NCBI RefSeq assembly: GCF_039414295.1
Contig: NZ_JBCITM010000020.1
Span: 9,102 to 73,101, forward strand
Direction of reading: 5' to 3'
Source: Anoxynatronum sibiricum
Lineage (GTDB): Bacteria; Bacillota; Clostridia; Peptostreptococcales; Tindalliaceae
Length of the DNA: 64,000 nt
Made by a program: the position numbers and the translations under genes. The notes under the pieces were generated by a model. That model was not told where the DNA came from. It was given only the letters and a program-made list of their open reading frames with translations, and did no database searches. Positions 27,996-37,132 of this stretch are shown here, piece after piece. Every line of letters starts with the position of its first letter. Positions within the stretch are counted from its first letter, which is position 1.

Positions 27996-28018
27996 CCAAA
28001 CACATGTTAGAATCTGCC

Positions 28019-28330
28019 TTACAGTTTGATTTCTACCGATGGCAGACACCCTTGGTTATATTGGTTATAGTATTGCTCAGGGCTTAGATAACCCAAGCTG
28101 CCATGGATACGGACTTTGTTATAGTACTTCACATACCGGTCAAGCTGCTCCACCGCTTCCTGAAATGTTTCGAAGGTCATCTGTTCAAGAAAATCATCTT
28201 CAAGGATGCTGTGATATGCCTCGATGTAAGCATTCATATTCGGGGTTTTGGGAGGGATTCTTTCATGCACGATGTCCAGCCTTTCCAATAGCATTTTCCA
28301 AGAATCCGTACTCGCGGCCTCATGAGCAAT
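28019..28330 (-). pseudogene. IS3-family transposase OrfB, C-terminal fragment
   Basis: The open frame starts mid-protein (AHEAASTDSWKMLLERLD) and contains NAYIEAYHSILEDDFL with the third catalytic acidic residue, then VRIHGSLGYLSPEQYY, the rve_3 tail. Only about 100 of the usual 280 or so residues remain; the first two catalytic Asp are lost. It abuts the amidase gene end at 28343, so insertion and deletion happened right at that border. Confidence 0.8.
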
Positions 28331-28342
28331 TCGGCGTTAAGC

Positions 28343-29257
28343 TTAAGGACTTGTCTCTTCAACGACTTCGTCTTTCATTAAAAATTCTTCTATTGCGTCT
28401 GCGGTAATATTCATTAACTTCCTCTGGTATAAAAAATCTGACATCATTTTATCTTCTTCGGGATTTGTCATGAAACCCATTTCAAGCAAAAACACCGGCA
28501 CTTCTGACCAATTAAATCCAGATATATCACTACGCTTGCTGAGTGGACTGCTAAGTAAATGTATTCCTTCTCCGTCTAAATGCTCAAGCAGTATCATTGC
28601 TGCTTTTTTACTTGCACTGTACACACCAGGCGTTGGATGACTCTCATCGGGTATCAGCACATGCGCTCCCCTAATAGACTGGTTAGACGCTCCATCCGCG
28701 TGAATTCGCACAAAAAGATCTGCCCCGAAATTGTTTGCAATTTCAGCTCTCTCTTTATTGCTGATATTTACTTCATTCGTTGTTCGCGTCATCAATACTT
28801 TGATACCTTTTTCTTCTAACAACTCTTTCAGTAGGATACTTGCCTGTAGGTTGAGTTCATATTCCATTGTCTGGGTGTGTACACCTTTTGTTCCTTGACT
28901 CACTTTAATCTTCATTTCTGATGTGTTTGGTCCAATCCTTTCATGCTCATAATTTGCAATAGCTTGATGTCCCGGATCAATGCAAACGATGTATGATGCT
29001 TCTGAATTTGTATCGTTTGTGATCGTGTTGTCAGGTTCATCCTCCGGTGCGCGAGGAGCAGTCCCGGTAAGCATTGTATTGTTAATGATCTTGATATCGG
29101 TGGCATTTTCAGTCGAGCATGTATTGTCTGCAGTTGTCTGCGAACTTTGCTGTGAAGTTACCTGTGAAGTTACCTGTTCTTTTCGAATATCAACAACTGA
29201 CACTCCCAACGCAATCGCTACCAGAATAACGATTAAAGATAATAACCTATTTTTCAT
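28343..29257 (-). CDS. N-acetylmuramoyl-L-alanine amidase (Amidase_3)
   Basis: 304 residues. An N-terminal membrane anchor or signal (LLSLIVILVAIALGVSV), a Ser/Thr linker, then the amidase domain from about 90: CIDPGHQ (zinc His), LLEEKGIKVLMTRTT, RAEIANNFGADLFVRIHADG (second zinc His), PVFLLEMGFMTNPEED with the catalytic Glu. It cleaves the amide bond between muramic acid and the stem peptide. It starts one base after the lipoprotein stop, so the two are cotranscribed. The C-terminus may have been altered by the adjoining IS3 event. Confidence 0.92.
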   Translation of the reverse strand: MKNRLLSLIVILVAIALGVSVVDIRKEQVTSQVTSQQSSQTTADNTCSTENATDIKIINNTMLTGTAPRAPEDEPDNTITNDTNSEASYIVCIDPGHQAIANYEHERIGPNTSEMKIKVSQGTKGVHTQTMEYELNLQASILLKELLEEKGIKVLMTRTTNEVNISNKERAEIANNFGADLFVRIHADGASNQSIRGAHVLIPDESHPTPGVYSASKKAAMILLEHLDGEGIHLLSSPLSKRSDISGFNWSEVPVFLLEMGFMTNPEEDKMMSDFLYQRKLMNITADAIEEFLMKDEVVEETSP

Positions 29258-32200
29258 TTACTCCGACCTACTTTTTTCGTATTCTAGGATGAACTCAGCG
29301 TTCTTTTTCTCAATGTCCGATAAGAGATCTTCTCTGTAACTATCATTTATGGAATACCATTCTTTTTGTTTGAAGTATTGTTGCAAATCCTCGGATTTAA
29401 AAGCGTACCCGTGTCTTGCAAAAATTTCATTTCGAGCCAATCTTAATTCTTCCATTGTTAATGACTCTATATCAGCTGTACCAAGCAGCTTCTGATGACT
29501 GTTGGGCAAGATATATTGCGACTGAATTTCGGGTCCAGCCTGATTGTTGATGGCATCAAAGTTCGCCATTCCACCATATATTTTTTGATAGAGTTTATCG
29601 ACAAATACTGCAGCTTCAGCACGTGTGACCACTTCTCTTGGCTTAAAACTGGTTTTTCCATCAATTTCGATAATCCCCTGTTGAAATACTAAGGGTATCT
29701 GTCTGATGGCATACTCAGAAAAATCTTTTATATCATCAAACGGTAGGTAATATTGGCTGTTTTCAGGGTATAAATATTTTCTTTTCTCGTGCAATGCTCT
29801 AGCCCCAATACTTATCAGCTGTTCTCGAATGATTGGTTCGTCTCCTCTAAATGTTCCATCATCATATCCGCTAACAATATCCGCCTCCTCGGCTGATGCA
29901 ATATGGGCATACTCGAACAAGTTCTTGGGTACGTCCGTAAAGGATGCCTCTGCGTTGCGATCAAGCACAAAGAATACATTAATCATTGCGACTGCAAATT
30001 CTGCCCTGGTCAGTGGTTTGTCTGGTTCAAAGAGCATGTCCGTTCTTCCTTGGATAATTCCAGTGGTAGCCATCCTTTCAATCGCTTCTCGATCCTCGTC
30101 ATCCAAATCTTCAAGATCCTTGAAATTCATCCTATTTTCTTGAATTTTGTATTCTCCCGAGTCTCTAATTTCTGTCTGTATGCTTTGCTCTTCCAAATTG
30201 TATAGCCCGCCTATATTCCTATAGTCATTCTCTATTTTGAAAAAGAGGCTTACGTTTTCCTTGTGAATATCCACGGGTATATTTATCCTAAGACTTTTCA
30301 CCAAAGATTGAATCCGACTTCTGCTTTGATCCATAAATTCCACACGAATCTTTCCACTTTCAACATCCTCAGGTTTTACAGTAATTCTTAATGACTGTTT
30401 ATCTGACAGATTTTCCTGAACAAAATCATCGTCTATGAAGAAAGTGTATCTGCCCACCAATAATTGGATCCCGTAATGTTCATTCACCAAGTCGGCAATC
30501 GATTGATCCAGTTGAATTTCAAAATCATATTGGTGATTCACCCAAGCCACACGATGCTTGCTCCAAAATTGAGGCGTTCTGATCAATTGTACGTTGGGAT
30601 CTGACAATACTTCCTTCACAAGGCTTCTGAATATTTCCATCGCATTGTTGTCGGCTTTGCTAAGTACTTCGATGTTCACCGACACTTGATTCACAAGCGC
30701 TACATTCTGCACGAACGGAATACGCCCATAAAAGCAACTCTGATATAGGCGCTCCATATCCTGAATCAGCCATTGCATCAAGGTGGCATCTTTTTTTTGT
30801 TCTGTTGTTAAGTTCAGATAGACATTTTCCAGTGCTTCCATCACTACTTCGAAATCTATTTTTCTTCCCTGCTGTTGCAAGTCTTTTATAATGCCATCTT
30901 CCATGTACAGGCCAAAATTAGATAGATGGTGATTTATTGAAACTTCGCTAGGCCTTGTAGGCAGATTTAAGTTCCTATTGGTAAGACCCCACGACTGACT
31001 CAAAAGATACTCATAAGCTAGATTCCCTTCTCTCCATTCAATCGATGACATGTTTGTGTGCTCATCATATGATGTGCTTGTGGTAGACTGATACACATCC
31101 TTAAAGAATCTATCTCCCTTAAATTCGTAAGTTGCAACTCTTGTTCCAAACGTGCGGCTATTGCCTCCCTGAAAGTGAACATAATAATAGATCATCAAAT
31201 TTCCATTGTGTTCAGTCAGGTATAACCGGTCAGGCATCATCAAGTCTCTAAACTCGCTCTCCATTTGACTATATAGATTTGAAGATTCAACGGGATAAAG
31301 CAACAGTCTATCCTTTAGAAACCCGTAGACCATAAGTCCAATATCATCATATACCTCGCTATACCCATCAACTGGGTTAGCTGATGGAAGAACTATTAAT
31401 TCCGTATCCCCATTGCCATTTAGATCCATAAAAACAAAGTGTTCAGCTTCATCAATCTCCAAAATCATTTTCTCTTGGCTATCGATAGCATAGATAGAAA
31501 ACTTCGCATCATATCTCCCTTGATGCTCGATTACAAAAACCGTAATTCCATTGATATGATAGATATTCACGGGTTTATGGTACCCATTAAACCATAGTTC
31601 ATCTTGAAGATAATTCTGCCGCTTATAATTTTTAACTTCTCTTTCTAAATAGAGTGAATACATGTCCATGAATCCAAAGCTATAAGGGTACCTTCCATAC
31701 TGAGATTCAGGCTCATATCTATCGAGAATATATCGATTAAAAGATCTTGTATCCCATACAGGTGCTGCAACTCGCAACCCTTCGCGAAAACCGTTCATCA
31801 TTCCTTCCTCAGATGGTAATATAATCGGGCGTATCGCAAGAAGGTCACCGTTTGCGTTTTTAAAAGAATAAAGAAATCGCTTGTTTTCGTTAATCGCTTC
31901 AGCTGTTACAGGATCATAAACCCACTTGTTTTCAAAGAACTCACTTCTTCGCTTTAAGTATTCATTGCTTGGTTCCACCTGTTCACCCGTGTCAATGTCA
32001 ATGTAGGTATCCAGTTCATCGTTAGCCACTCCTATGCCTTCAAAAATTTCTGCTACTTCCCATATTTCCATGCCATCCAACAGCGGGTAATCTGCCAGCG
32101 CGGCCACTTTATTCCCCATCGTATCAATCAGCCACTTTGCCCCGTCTTTTTCAACAAGAGTTACACCGTCTTGAAATTCCAATATAAACTGTGAAGCAGG

Positions 32201-32806
32201 CTCAAAGATCGGCGAAATAACAAAGTCGCCTTTTCGATTAATAAAGCCCCATCCGTCGCTGGCTTTATCGTAGGTAAAAGAGAGTCCTTCAGAAAAACCA
32301 ACGGACCAACCAAACTGTGGTGGTATTGCGTAGACCCCCTTGTATAAGTAACCTTCCTCTATTTCTGAGGAACCATCATTTTTTTTAATGGAATAATGTC
32401 CCTGAATCGGGTCTCCCTTTTCCCATATGCCTTGATAAAATGAAGACTCTCCATCAAGATAGAATGTCCCTTGGCCATGCATTTTGTCTGACTCCCATTC
32501 TCCTTCATAGATCTTAACTCCATCCACATCATAATAAGATCCAGTTCCATTTCTCATGCCGTTTTTCAGCATTCCACGATACTCTTGCCCTGTAAAGTAC
32601 CTTATCGTTGCTTCACCTGATAATGTATGATGATCGAACTCGTCATCCAGTTGAATGAGCATGCCATTTAAAGTCACTCGTGGCATATGGTTTTCAGTGG
32701 CATTGTCAAATGCCTTGCTATCATTATATTTTTTTTGATTTGAACAGCCTGAAATCAAAATAGCTACGATCAACAGTACCACAATTTTATATGACGGTTG
32801 TTTCAT
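29258..32806 (-). CDS. MORN/WG/SLH/YARHG multi-domain lipoprotein
   Basis: 1182 residues, ATG 32806. A lipoprotein signal with lipobox ISGC (C21) is followed by MORN-type repeats (about 55-130; YRGMLKNGMRNGTGSY, YEGEWESDKMHGQGTF), WG-type repeats (about 165-250; DGWGFINRKGDFVISPIF), a large unassigned central region that resembles a propeller or lectin plus conserved helices, SLH motifs (about 895-1075; MATTGIIQGRTDMLFEPDKP and two more) and a C-terminal YARHG domain (about 1115-1170; LRLARNEIFARHGYAF). It is doubly attached by lipid and SLH. Inferred role: envelope scaffold or sensor paired with the amidase downstream. Confidence 0.88.
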   Translation of the reverse strand: MKQPSYKIVVLLIVAILISGCSNQKKYNDSKAFDNATENHMPRVTLNGMLIQLDDEFDHHTLSGEATIRYFTGQEYRGMLKNGMRNGTGSYYDVDGVKIYEGEWESDKMHGQGTFYLDGESSFYQGIWEKGDPIQGHYSIKKNDGSSEIEEGYLYKGVYAIPPQFGWSVGFSEGLSFTYDKASDGWGFINRKGDFVISPIFEPASQFILEFQDGVTLVEKDGAKWLIDTMGNKVAALADYPLLDGMEIWEVAEIFEGIGVANDELDTYIDIDTGEQVEPSNEYLKRRSEFFENKWVYDPVTAEAINENKRFLYSFKNANGDLLAIRPIILPSEEGMMNGFREGLRVAAPVWDTRSFNRYILDRYEPESQYGRYPYSFGFMDMYSLYLEREVKNYKRQNYLQDELWFNGYHKPVNIYHINGITVFVIEHQGRYDAKFSIYAIDSQEKMILEIDEAEHFVFMDLNGNGDTELIVLPSANPVDGYSEVYDDIGLMVYGFLKDRLLLYPVESSNLYSQMESEFRDLMMPDRLYLTEHNGNLMIYYYVHFQGGNSRTFGTRVATYEFKGDRFFKDVYQSTTSTSYDEHTNMSSIEWREGNLAYEYLLSQSWGLTNRNLNLPTRPSEVSINHHLSNFGLYMEDGIIKDLQQQGRKIDFEVVMEALENVYLNLTTEQKKDATLMQWLIQDMERLYQSCFYGRIPFVQNVALVNQVSVNIEVLSKADNNAMEIFRSLVKEVLSDPNVQLIRTPQFWSKHRVAWVNHQYDFEIQLDQSIADLVNEHYGIQLLVGRYTFFIDDDFVQENLSDKQSLRITVKPEDVESGKIRVEFMDQSRSRIQSLVKSLRINIPVDIHKENVSLFFKIENDYRNIGGLYNLEEQSIQTEIRDSGEYKIQENRMNFKDLEDLDDEDREAIERMATTGIIQGRTDMLFEPDKPLTRAEFAVAMINVFFVLDRNAEASFTDVPKNLFEYAHIASAEEADIVSGYDDGTFRGDEPIIREQLISIGARALHEKRKYLYPENSQYYLPFDDIKDFSEYAIRQIPLVFQQGIIEIDGKTSFKPREVVTRAEAAVFVDKLYQKIYGGMANFDAINNQAGPEIQSQYILPNSHQKLLGTADIESLTMEELRLARNEIFARHGYAFKSEDLQQYFKQKEWYSINDSYREDLLSDIEKKNAEFILEYEKSRSE

Positions 32807-33087
32807 ATCGATCTCCCCCGTTTTATGTAGATTTCAATTATTTTACCCGAGCAAAATGATGATTGGAATGGCAACCCTTTTTTGAACAAAAAAGATAAGG
32901 AGCATGTCCAATAGTAAAAACCCAAGTCAAGTTCAGTAATTCACTCCCACCCACCCAGAAAGTGAATTGTAACCGTCTGACGTCATGGTGTAATTGAAAG
33001 ATGAGCCCTTGAAACCAGTACTCAGGCATTTAAATGGGCCAACCTGTTCCCAGTTCGGCCAGCTGGGTAGAAACTGTCCGGGAACAC

Positions 33088-33119
33088 AAAAAACCGGTGA
33101 TCATGGGTTGATACCGGTT
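33088..33119 (-). terminator. rho-independent terminator
   Basis: On the minus strand AACCGGT-loop-ACCGGTT is followed directly by TTTTT. No intact gene ends nearby on this strand, so it may belong to the decayed regulator upstream. Confidence 0.6.
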
Positions 33120-33402
33120 CATTAGCATGTCAAATGAAGGGGGTGTCCCCTCTATGTGGATGTTACGCGGACTGGTCATTTGGTCGATCCTGCTCATACG
33201 ATCGGCTCCCTGTGGTGTGAACAAGGTGGCTGTTAACTATCATCCATTGTACCTAAATGATCATTATCCTGCAATAGGGGATCCCTTGGTTTTCACAGAT
33301 TTTTCAAGGCTTTACACCGGTAATAATGTATCTGCAGTTATATTTCACGATCTGCCTGATCGCAGGGTCTTTTGGGGTTGAAGAAAATATTTTTGGTGTC
33401 AA

Positions 33403-33440
33403 CATAAACGCCCATCGTTTTTATTGCCAGCACGATGGGC
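33403..33440 (-). terminator. hairpin after the TetR-like fragment
   Basis: GCCCATCGT-loop-ACGATGGGC lies 20 bases past the stop of the TetR-like frame on the minus strand, followed by GTTTATG. A moderate terminator. Confidence 0.5.
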
Positions 33441-33459
33441 CAATCAATGTTTTTGTTTC

Positions 33460-33963
33460 CTATAACCCCTTCACAAGCAGCTCCCAAATCCGCTCCGGGT
33501 CTTTCATCTCTTTCTCCTGGGTCATATTTAGCACCAATCCGGTGATGAGCCGGTCAAAGGCGTCCAGTACCTGGTCCAGTGGAGCATGAAATCGGTGAAC
33601 CTTAGTACTTTTTTCCAGGAACACGCTTACTTCTTCCTCCATGGGGGAAAGCCAGCTGGTGATGGACAGTGCTTCTTCGCTGTCTTCCACTTCCGAGAAA
33701 TACCGGTCTTTTAAGAGCAGCACCATCTGGTCCGGCTGTGCCTTCTGCAGGGCCATAATGGCCATATAAAGGTGCTTCAGCTTCCCTTTCATGGTGTTGT
33801 CCTGACAGGTGGCCATGGCTTCTTGATCACCCATCCTATTCAATATGAACTTTGGGATAGGAAAGCCCATCAGCAGTTGGTTATTTTGAATCGTTTTAAA
33901 GATGATACCCAATATCGCAGGGGGTTTTTTATTATCCATGAACTCGTCAAATAACGGCAATAC
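33460..33963 (-). pseudogene. TetR-family regulator, C-terminal ligand domain only
   Basis: About 166 codons of helical protein (PPAILGIIFKTIQNN, VLDAFDRLITGLVLNM) ending DPERIWELLVKGL, which is the typical last helix of TetR/AcrR repressors. No HTH precedes it; instead the frame meets a Y-family polymerase tail on the opposite strand at about 33965. A frameshifted TetR HTH lies 0.6 kb upstream on the same strand and may be the other half, separated by insertion. It cannot bind DNA in this state. Confidence 0.55.
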
Positions 33964-34350
33964 CTCCCAGTGGTTTCTGTGACTAACCGCAATCAGGAGC
34001 TCCTTTCATACCGTCGCCAGAGGGCGCTGGATACCCCGACAGATATCACCACCCATCTCTGGCAGCATGCCTGCCGGCTGTTTGATGAAGTCTGGAAAGG
34101 AGATCCTATACGTCACCTGGGGGTGCATGTGTCGGAACTGTGCAGTAATGATTTCTGTCAGCTCACTATTTTTGACAGGGACGTTGATCGGCTCTGCCGC
34201 ATTGACCGGACCATTGATCACTTGCGGGATCGATTTGGCACGGATGCTGTTTTCAGGGGATGTTTTGCCCATTCCCCCATTCGGCCCATGATGGGCGGGG
34301 TTCTCCAGGACCAGGAGGAGGCATATCCCATGATGTCCAGTTATCTGTAG
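33962..34350 (+). pseudogene. Y-family DNA polymerase (UvrX/DinB-like), C-terminal fragment
   Basis: The plus strand reads VVSVTNRNQELLSYRRQRAL, PTDITTHLWQHACRLFDEVW, GDPIRHLGVHVSEL, QLTIFDRD, IDHLRDRFGTDAVFRG and PMMSSYL: the C-terminal little-finger region and tail of UvrX/YqjW-type polymerases. About 300 N-terminal residues with palm and catalytic carboxylates are missing, and there is no start or ribosome site. Plasmid- and prophage-borne UmuC-like genes are common. This one is dead. Confidence 0.75.
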
Positions 34351-34569
34351 CACTACGCAGTGCTGTCCACTCCTTTACTTGAATTTTTCTGGATGTTCTG
34401 AAGCAGCACGTGTCATACCCAACGGTTGAAACCCGGCTGCTTATCAACGATGACTCTATCAAAATTGAAAGACGATTTTTCCCAGCATATTTCTTATTTT
34501 TAGGAAAAAGCGTTCTTCAATTTATTTTTTTGAGCTTGACTTAGCTTCCTATCACTTCTTTTGTCATCC

Positions 34570-34779
34570 TCATGAATGTTTTCTGTGGTTTGTTGCATCT
34601 TCTGGGGTTTCTTTCAGGCTGGTAGCGACGTCTTCCGCCAGTGTGTGGTGCCGGGCTTTCCTGGAACTGAAACGGTAGTAGAAAGAAGCGTGATTCCTCT
34701 TGCTTCACAGATATCCCTGATGGTAATGTTGGTGTCGTCTTTTTGACAAACTGTGTCCAATAAAGATTTCAGGTCTGAT
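34570..34779 (-). pseudogene. TetR-family HTH fragment with frameshift
   Basis: One frame gives SLLDTVCQKDDTNITIRDIC and EARGIT; the next frame continues as SFYYRFSSRKARHHTLAEDV to a TGA at 34570. Together they are the TetR helix-turn-helix (IRDICEARGIT, SFYYRFSSRKA). A one-base shift near GITL splits them. No start codon with a good ribosome site is visible. Probably the N-terminal half of the regulator whose C-terminal half lies at 33460-33963. Confidence 0.6.
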
Positions 34780-34954
34780 CACTTTTCTTCTTCACATGTT
34801 TGTAGACACTTACCAGACAAGTGATGATAATGGCTACCATTGAAATACCATAAAATAATATATTGACCATATGATTCAGTTCATTCATGCTACTAACCAT
34901 CGCCGATCCTACAATACTTATCAATACCACCAACAGTACCACTCTTTCTTTCAT
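34769..34954 (-). CDS. small two-helix membrane protein
   Basis: I choose ATG 34954 (MKERVVLLVVLISIVGSAMV), with GGAGGGG about 12 bases upstream; an upstream in-frame start at 35017 would add a charged 21-residue leader with no site. Two hydrophobic helices (about 4-20 and 29-50) and a basic tail (KHVKKKSDQT). No family recognised. It lies between the RHH/coiled-coil gene and the decayed TetR gene on the same strand. Confidence 0.5.
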   Translation of the reverse strand: MKERVVLLVVLISIVGSAMVSSMNELNHMVNILFYGISMVAIIITCLVSVYKHVKKKSDQT

Positions 34955-35087
34955 ATGCTGCTCTACCCCTCCAGTCCCATCCTCATTGTTGCAATCTCTT
35001 TTGCCATGAGGGTACATTTCTCGCCGTCATTCAATGACAAGGTGTTCTTTTTTTCAAATTGAGGCATAGGCGCGGCCCCTTCTCCCT

Positions 35088-35930
35088 TTATTTCTCCCTT
35101 CCCTTCTCCAGTTCCAGGAGCAGTTCTTTCACCTTTGCGTTATACCCTTCCTGGATCTCCTGGAGCTGCCCTTGATGATCCTGCTGCATTTTCAGCAGCT
35201 TTTGGTCACAGGCCAGGGTCAGTTTCTCTTCCAGGGTGGCAAGGGCCTCCCCGTGGGCGGTCTCTTTAGCTTTCAGTTCTTTTTTGGTGGCCGCCAGCTG
35301 TGCTGCCAGTTCTTCTTTTTCTCTGGTCTCTTTTTCCAACGCTTTCTGTGCTTCTTGCGCTTCTTTTTCAAAGGCTTTGGCCTGCTCAATGTCGGTTTTT
35401 TGATCACTGACAATGCCGGCCAGGTTCTCTGCTTTTTCTTTTAACTCCATCAGGAGGGTTTCTTTTCCCTTCAGGTTATCTGCCATGATACTAAGGGAGC
35501 GCTGGTATTCCTTTTCTTTGTTATCTCGTTCTTTTTCCAGGTTTTGCTTCTGGACCAGGAGGGCAGCCTTTTCTTCTTTCATCAGGGCAAGGCTTTCTTT
35601 TTGACCCTGGAAGTCTTCCTGGAGTTCTAAAAGCTCTGCCTTTACTTTTTCCATGGCTTCTTCATGGGTGGCTTTTTGAAGCTGGGTGGTTTCGTAGGTC
35701 CTTTCCACGATGTTGGCATAAATATGGTTAATCCGGTTGGTGTACCGTCTCAGTTCATCGATGTCTGACTGGAGGGCCACAGGTACGTTTTCCTTGGCTA
35801 GATGGAGCTGGTAAAGGCTCAGGAGATCGCTGACAAATTCTTTGCCGGTTAAACCGCTTTCCTGCATCACCTGGGTCATTTTTTCTTTTAATTCTTCGGG
35901 GACACGAACGCTGTAGGTAGTATCTGGCAT
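35088..35930 (-). CDS. RHH-type DNA-binding protein with long coiled coil
   Basis: 280 residues. The N-terminus (TTYSVRVPEELKEKMTQVMQ, then SGLTGKEFVSDLLSLYQLHL) is a ribbon-helix-helix pattern. From about residue 60 to 280 it is a heptad-rich, Glu/Lys/Gln coiled coil. This recalls plasmid KfrA-like or partition-associated proteins, which have an N-terminal DNA-binding part and a filament-forming tail. ATG 35930 follows GGGAGGGCTCC-type sequence. Direct repeats just upstream are candidate operators. Inferred role: autoregulated plasmid maintenance or segregation accessory. Confidence 0.75.
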   Translation of the reverse strand: MPDTTYSVRVPEELKEKMTQVMQESGLTGKEFVSDLLSLYQLHLAKENVPVALQSDIDELRRYTNRINHIYANIVERTYETTQLQKATHEEAMEKVKAELLELQEDFQGQKESLALMKEEKAALLVQKQNLEKERDNKEKEYQRSLSIMADNLKGKETLLMELKEKAENLAGIVSDQKTDIEQAKAFEKEAQEAQKALEKETREKEELAAQLAATKKELKAKETAHGEALATLEEKLTLACDQKLLKMQQDHQGQLQEIQEGYNAKVKELLLELEKGREK

Positions 35931-35950
35931 GGGGAGGGCTCCTCTCTTTT

Positions 35951-35994
35951 GTAAACATAGTTTATAGGTATTTACAACATGTATACGTAGTTTA
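35951..35994. promoter_or_regulatory. direct-repeat operator upstream of the RHH gene
   Basis: GTAAACATAGTTTA (35951) and GTATACGTAGTTTA (35981) are direct repeats 30 bases apart with two mismatches, and a GTATTTAC element lies between them. RHH repressors commonly bind such short repeats over their own promoters, so autoregulation is inferred. Confidence 0.5.
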
Positions 35995-36012
35995 CTTTTC
36001 TTTATGTTTTTT

Positions 36013-36028
36013 ACCCTGTTTTTGTCGT
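36013..36028 (+). repeat. orphan iteron copy
   Basis: ACCCTGTTTTTGTCGT is identical to the core of the iterons at 38910-39041 and lies alone 2.9 kb away, next to the CAP-protein stop. It may bind the Rep protein and take part in handcuffing or copy control. Confidence 0.65.
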
Positions 36029-36036
36029 TTTATGCT

Positions 36037-37104
36037 TTACCTTGGGGTGACAAACTTTTGGGTATGGTACATGCCTTCGCCACTGTTTATCACGAAGGCA
36101 CTGCCCACCCCCAGGTGAGTGGTATCCCCCAGCATGTTTTGCCGGTGGCCCAGTGAATTGATCCAGCCGTTGTTGGCAAAAATAGCGTTGGGCCCCTGAG
36201 CGATATTTTCACCGTACATTTGCCAAGTAACTCCTTCCCGGGTCAACCGGTCCCCCGGGTCTGTGCCTTGTCGACTGGTATGGGAAAAATAGCGGTTGGC
36301 TGCCATGTCCTGGCTGTGTTTTCTGGCAGCGGAGGCTGCCCCTTCATGCCAGGTGTAGGGAGGCAGTCCATGGTTGGCACGAAATGCGTTGTTCAGGTGA
36401 AAGATCTGTTTTTCGTGGCCGTCTCTCACAGGATCTGACAGGGTTCCATGGAAACCTGGGAGGCTTTTTTCCACTGCCTCTGTGATTTTCATCACTCCAT
36501 GGATTTGGTGGCTGTCGTGCTGGTCATAAAATAAGATCAGGTATTCACCGGCCTGTAAAAACCGGTCTGCTTCTTCTGGAGAGGGGAAGAAGTACCTGGT
36601 GTTCCCTTTTTGAATATAAGTCTCTGGGGTGCCGTACCGCTGTCTTGCCTGGGTTTTCGTCATGCCCATTAAGGCTTCTTCCCACAGGTACTCTGCAGAA
36701 TTGGTATAAAAGGCGATGACTTGGTGGTTGAGAACACCCAGCTGCAGGTAGTGGTGATAATCCCCGGTATAAAGATACCAATGGAATCCATATTCACTTT
36801 TCACCATTTCTGTGGGTAGGCCCATGAATCTTTCCACTTCTTCAAGGGACATTCCCAGGGTGATGGGTTGTGGCACCATTTGCTCTGTTGCTTGAGGCTC
36901 TTCTTCCACCGGCTCTTCCTGGGTGGGCTGCAGAAAGGGTTCTTCTTTGTAAATGGATTCTTCTGGCTGTTCTGCTGGTGTTTCTGTTATAAAAGGGGAG
37001 CTGTCTTGTGAAATCTGGAAGTAGAGAAACAGGCCGCCTGTCAGGGTGACCATTATCCCCAGGGCAATGCCTGCCATGATGCCAATCAGGGTCTCTTTTT
37101 TCAT
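36037..37104 (-). CDS. CAP-domain (SCP/PR-1-like) exported protein
   Basis: 355 residues. A signal-anchor (8-30, IMAGIALGIMVTLTGGLFLYF), an acidic Pro/Glu linker, a CAP-associated N-terminal domain (about 80-205; LGMSLEEVERFMGLP and QVIAFYTNS), and a C-terminal CAP domain (about 225-350; FRANHGLPPYTWHEGA, HSQDMAANRYFSHTS, GENIAQG, LGHRQNMLG with the two conserved His and Glu). YkwD-like proteins of this type are secreted or membrane-bound in spore formers; function unknown. ATG 37104 follows GGGATCCCTTC weakly; GGAGG is a few bases further. Next to the BRCT gene on the same strand. Confidence 0.88.
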   Translation of the reverse strand: MKKETLIGIMAGIALGIMVTLTGGLFLYFQISQDSSPFITETPAEQPEESIYKEEPFLQPTQEEPVEEEPQATEQMVPQPITLGMSLEEVERFMGLPTEMVKSEYGFHWYLYTGDYHHYLQLGVLNHQVIAFYTNSAEYLWEEALMGMTKTQARQRYGTPETYIQKGNTRYFFPSPEEADRFLQAGEYLILFYDQHDSHQIHGVMKITEAVEKSLPGFHGTLSDPVRDGHEKQIFHLNNAFRANHGLPPYTWHEGAASAARKHSQDMAANRYFSHTSRQGTDPGDRLTREGVTWQMYGENIAQGPNAIFANNGWINSLGHRQNMLGDTTHLGVGSAFVINSGEGMYHTQKFVTPR

Positions 37105-37132
37105 AGAAGGGATCCCTCCTTGTCTTTATGTG

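Larger units (their letters stand above)
32807..33459. other. 650-base gap holding two minus-strand hairpins
   Basis: No credible gene. Short frames of 60-90 codons occur on both strands but lack ribosome sites and protein character. It contains the promoter area of the lipoprotein operon and the two hairpins listed separately. Confidence 0.4.

Noticed and set aside
33127..33381. 84-codon hydrophobic plus-strand frame
   Set aside because: No ribosome site, and composition compatible with non-coding sequence.
34006..34353. 115-codon minus-strand frame
   Set aside because: It is antisense to the Y-family polymerase tail, which matches its family over most of its length.
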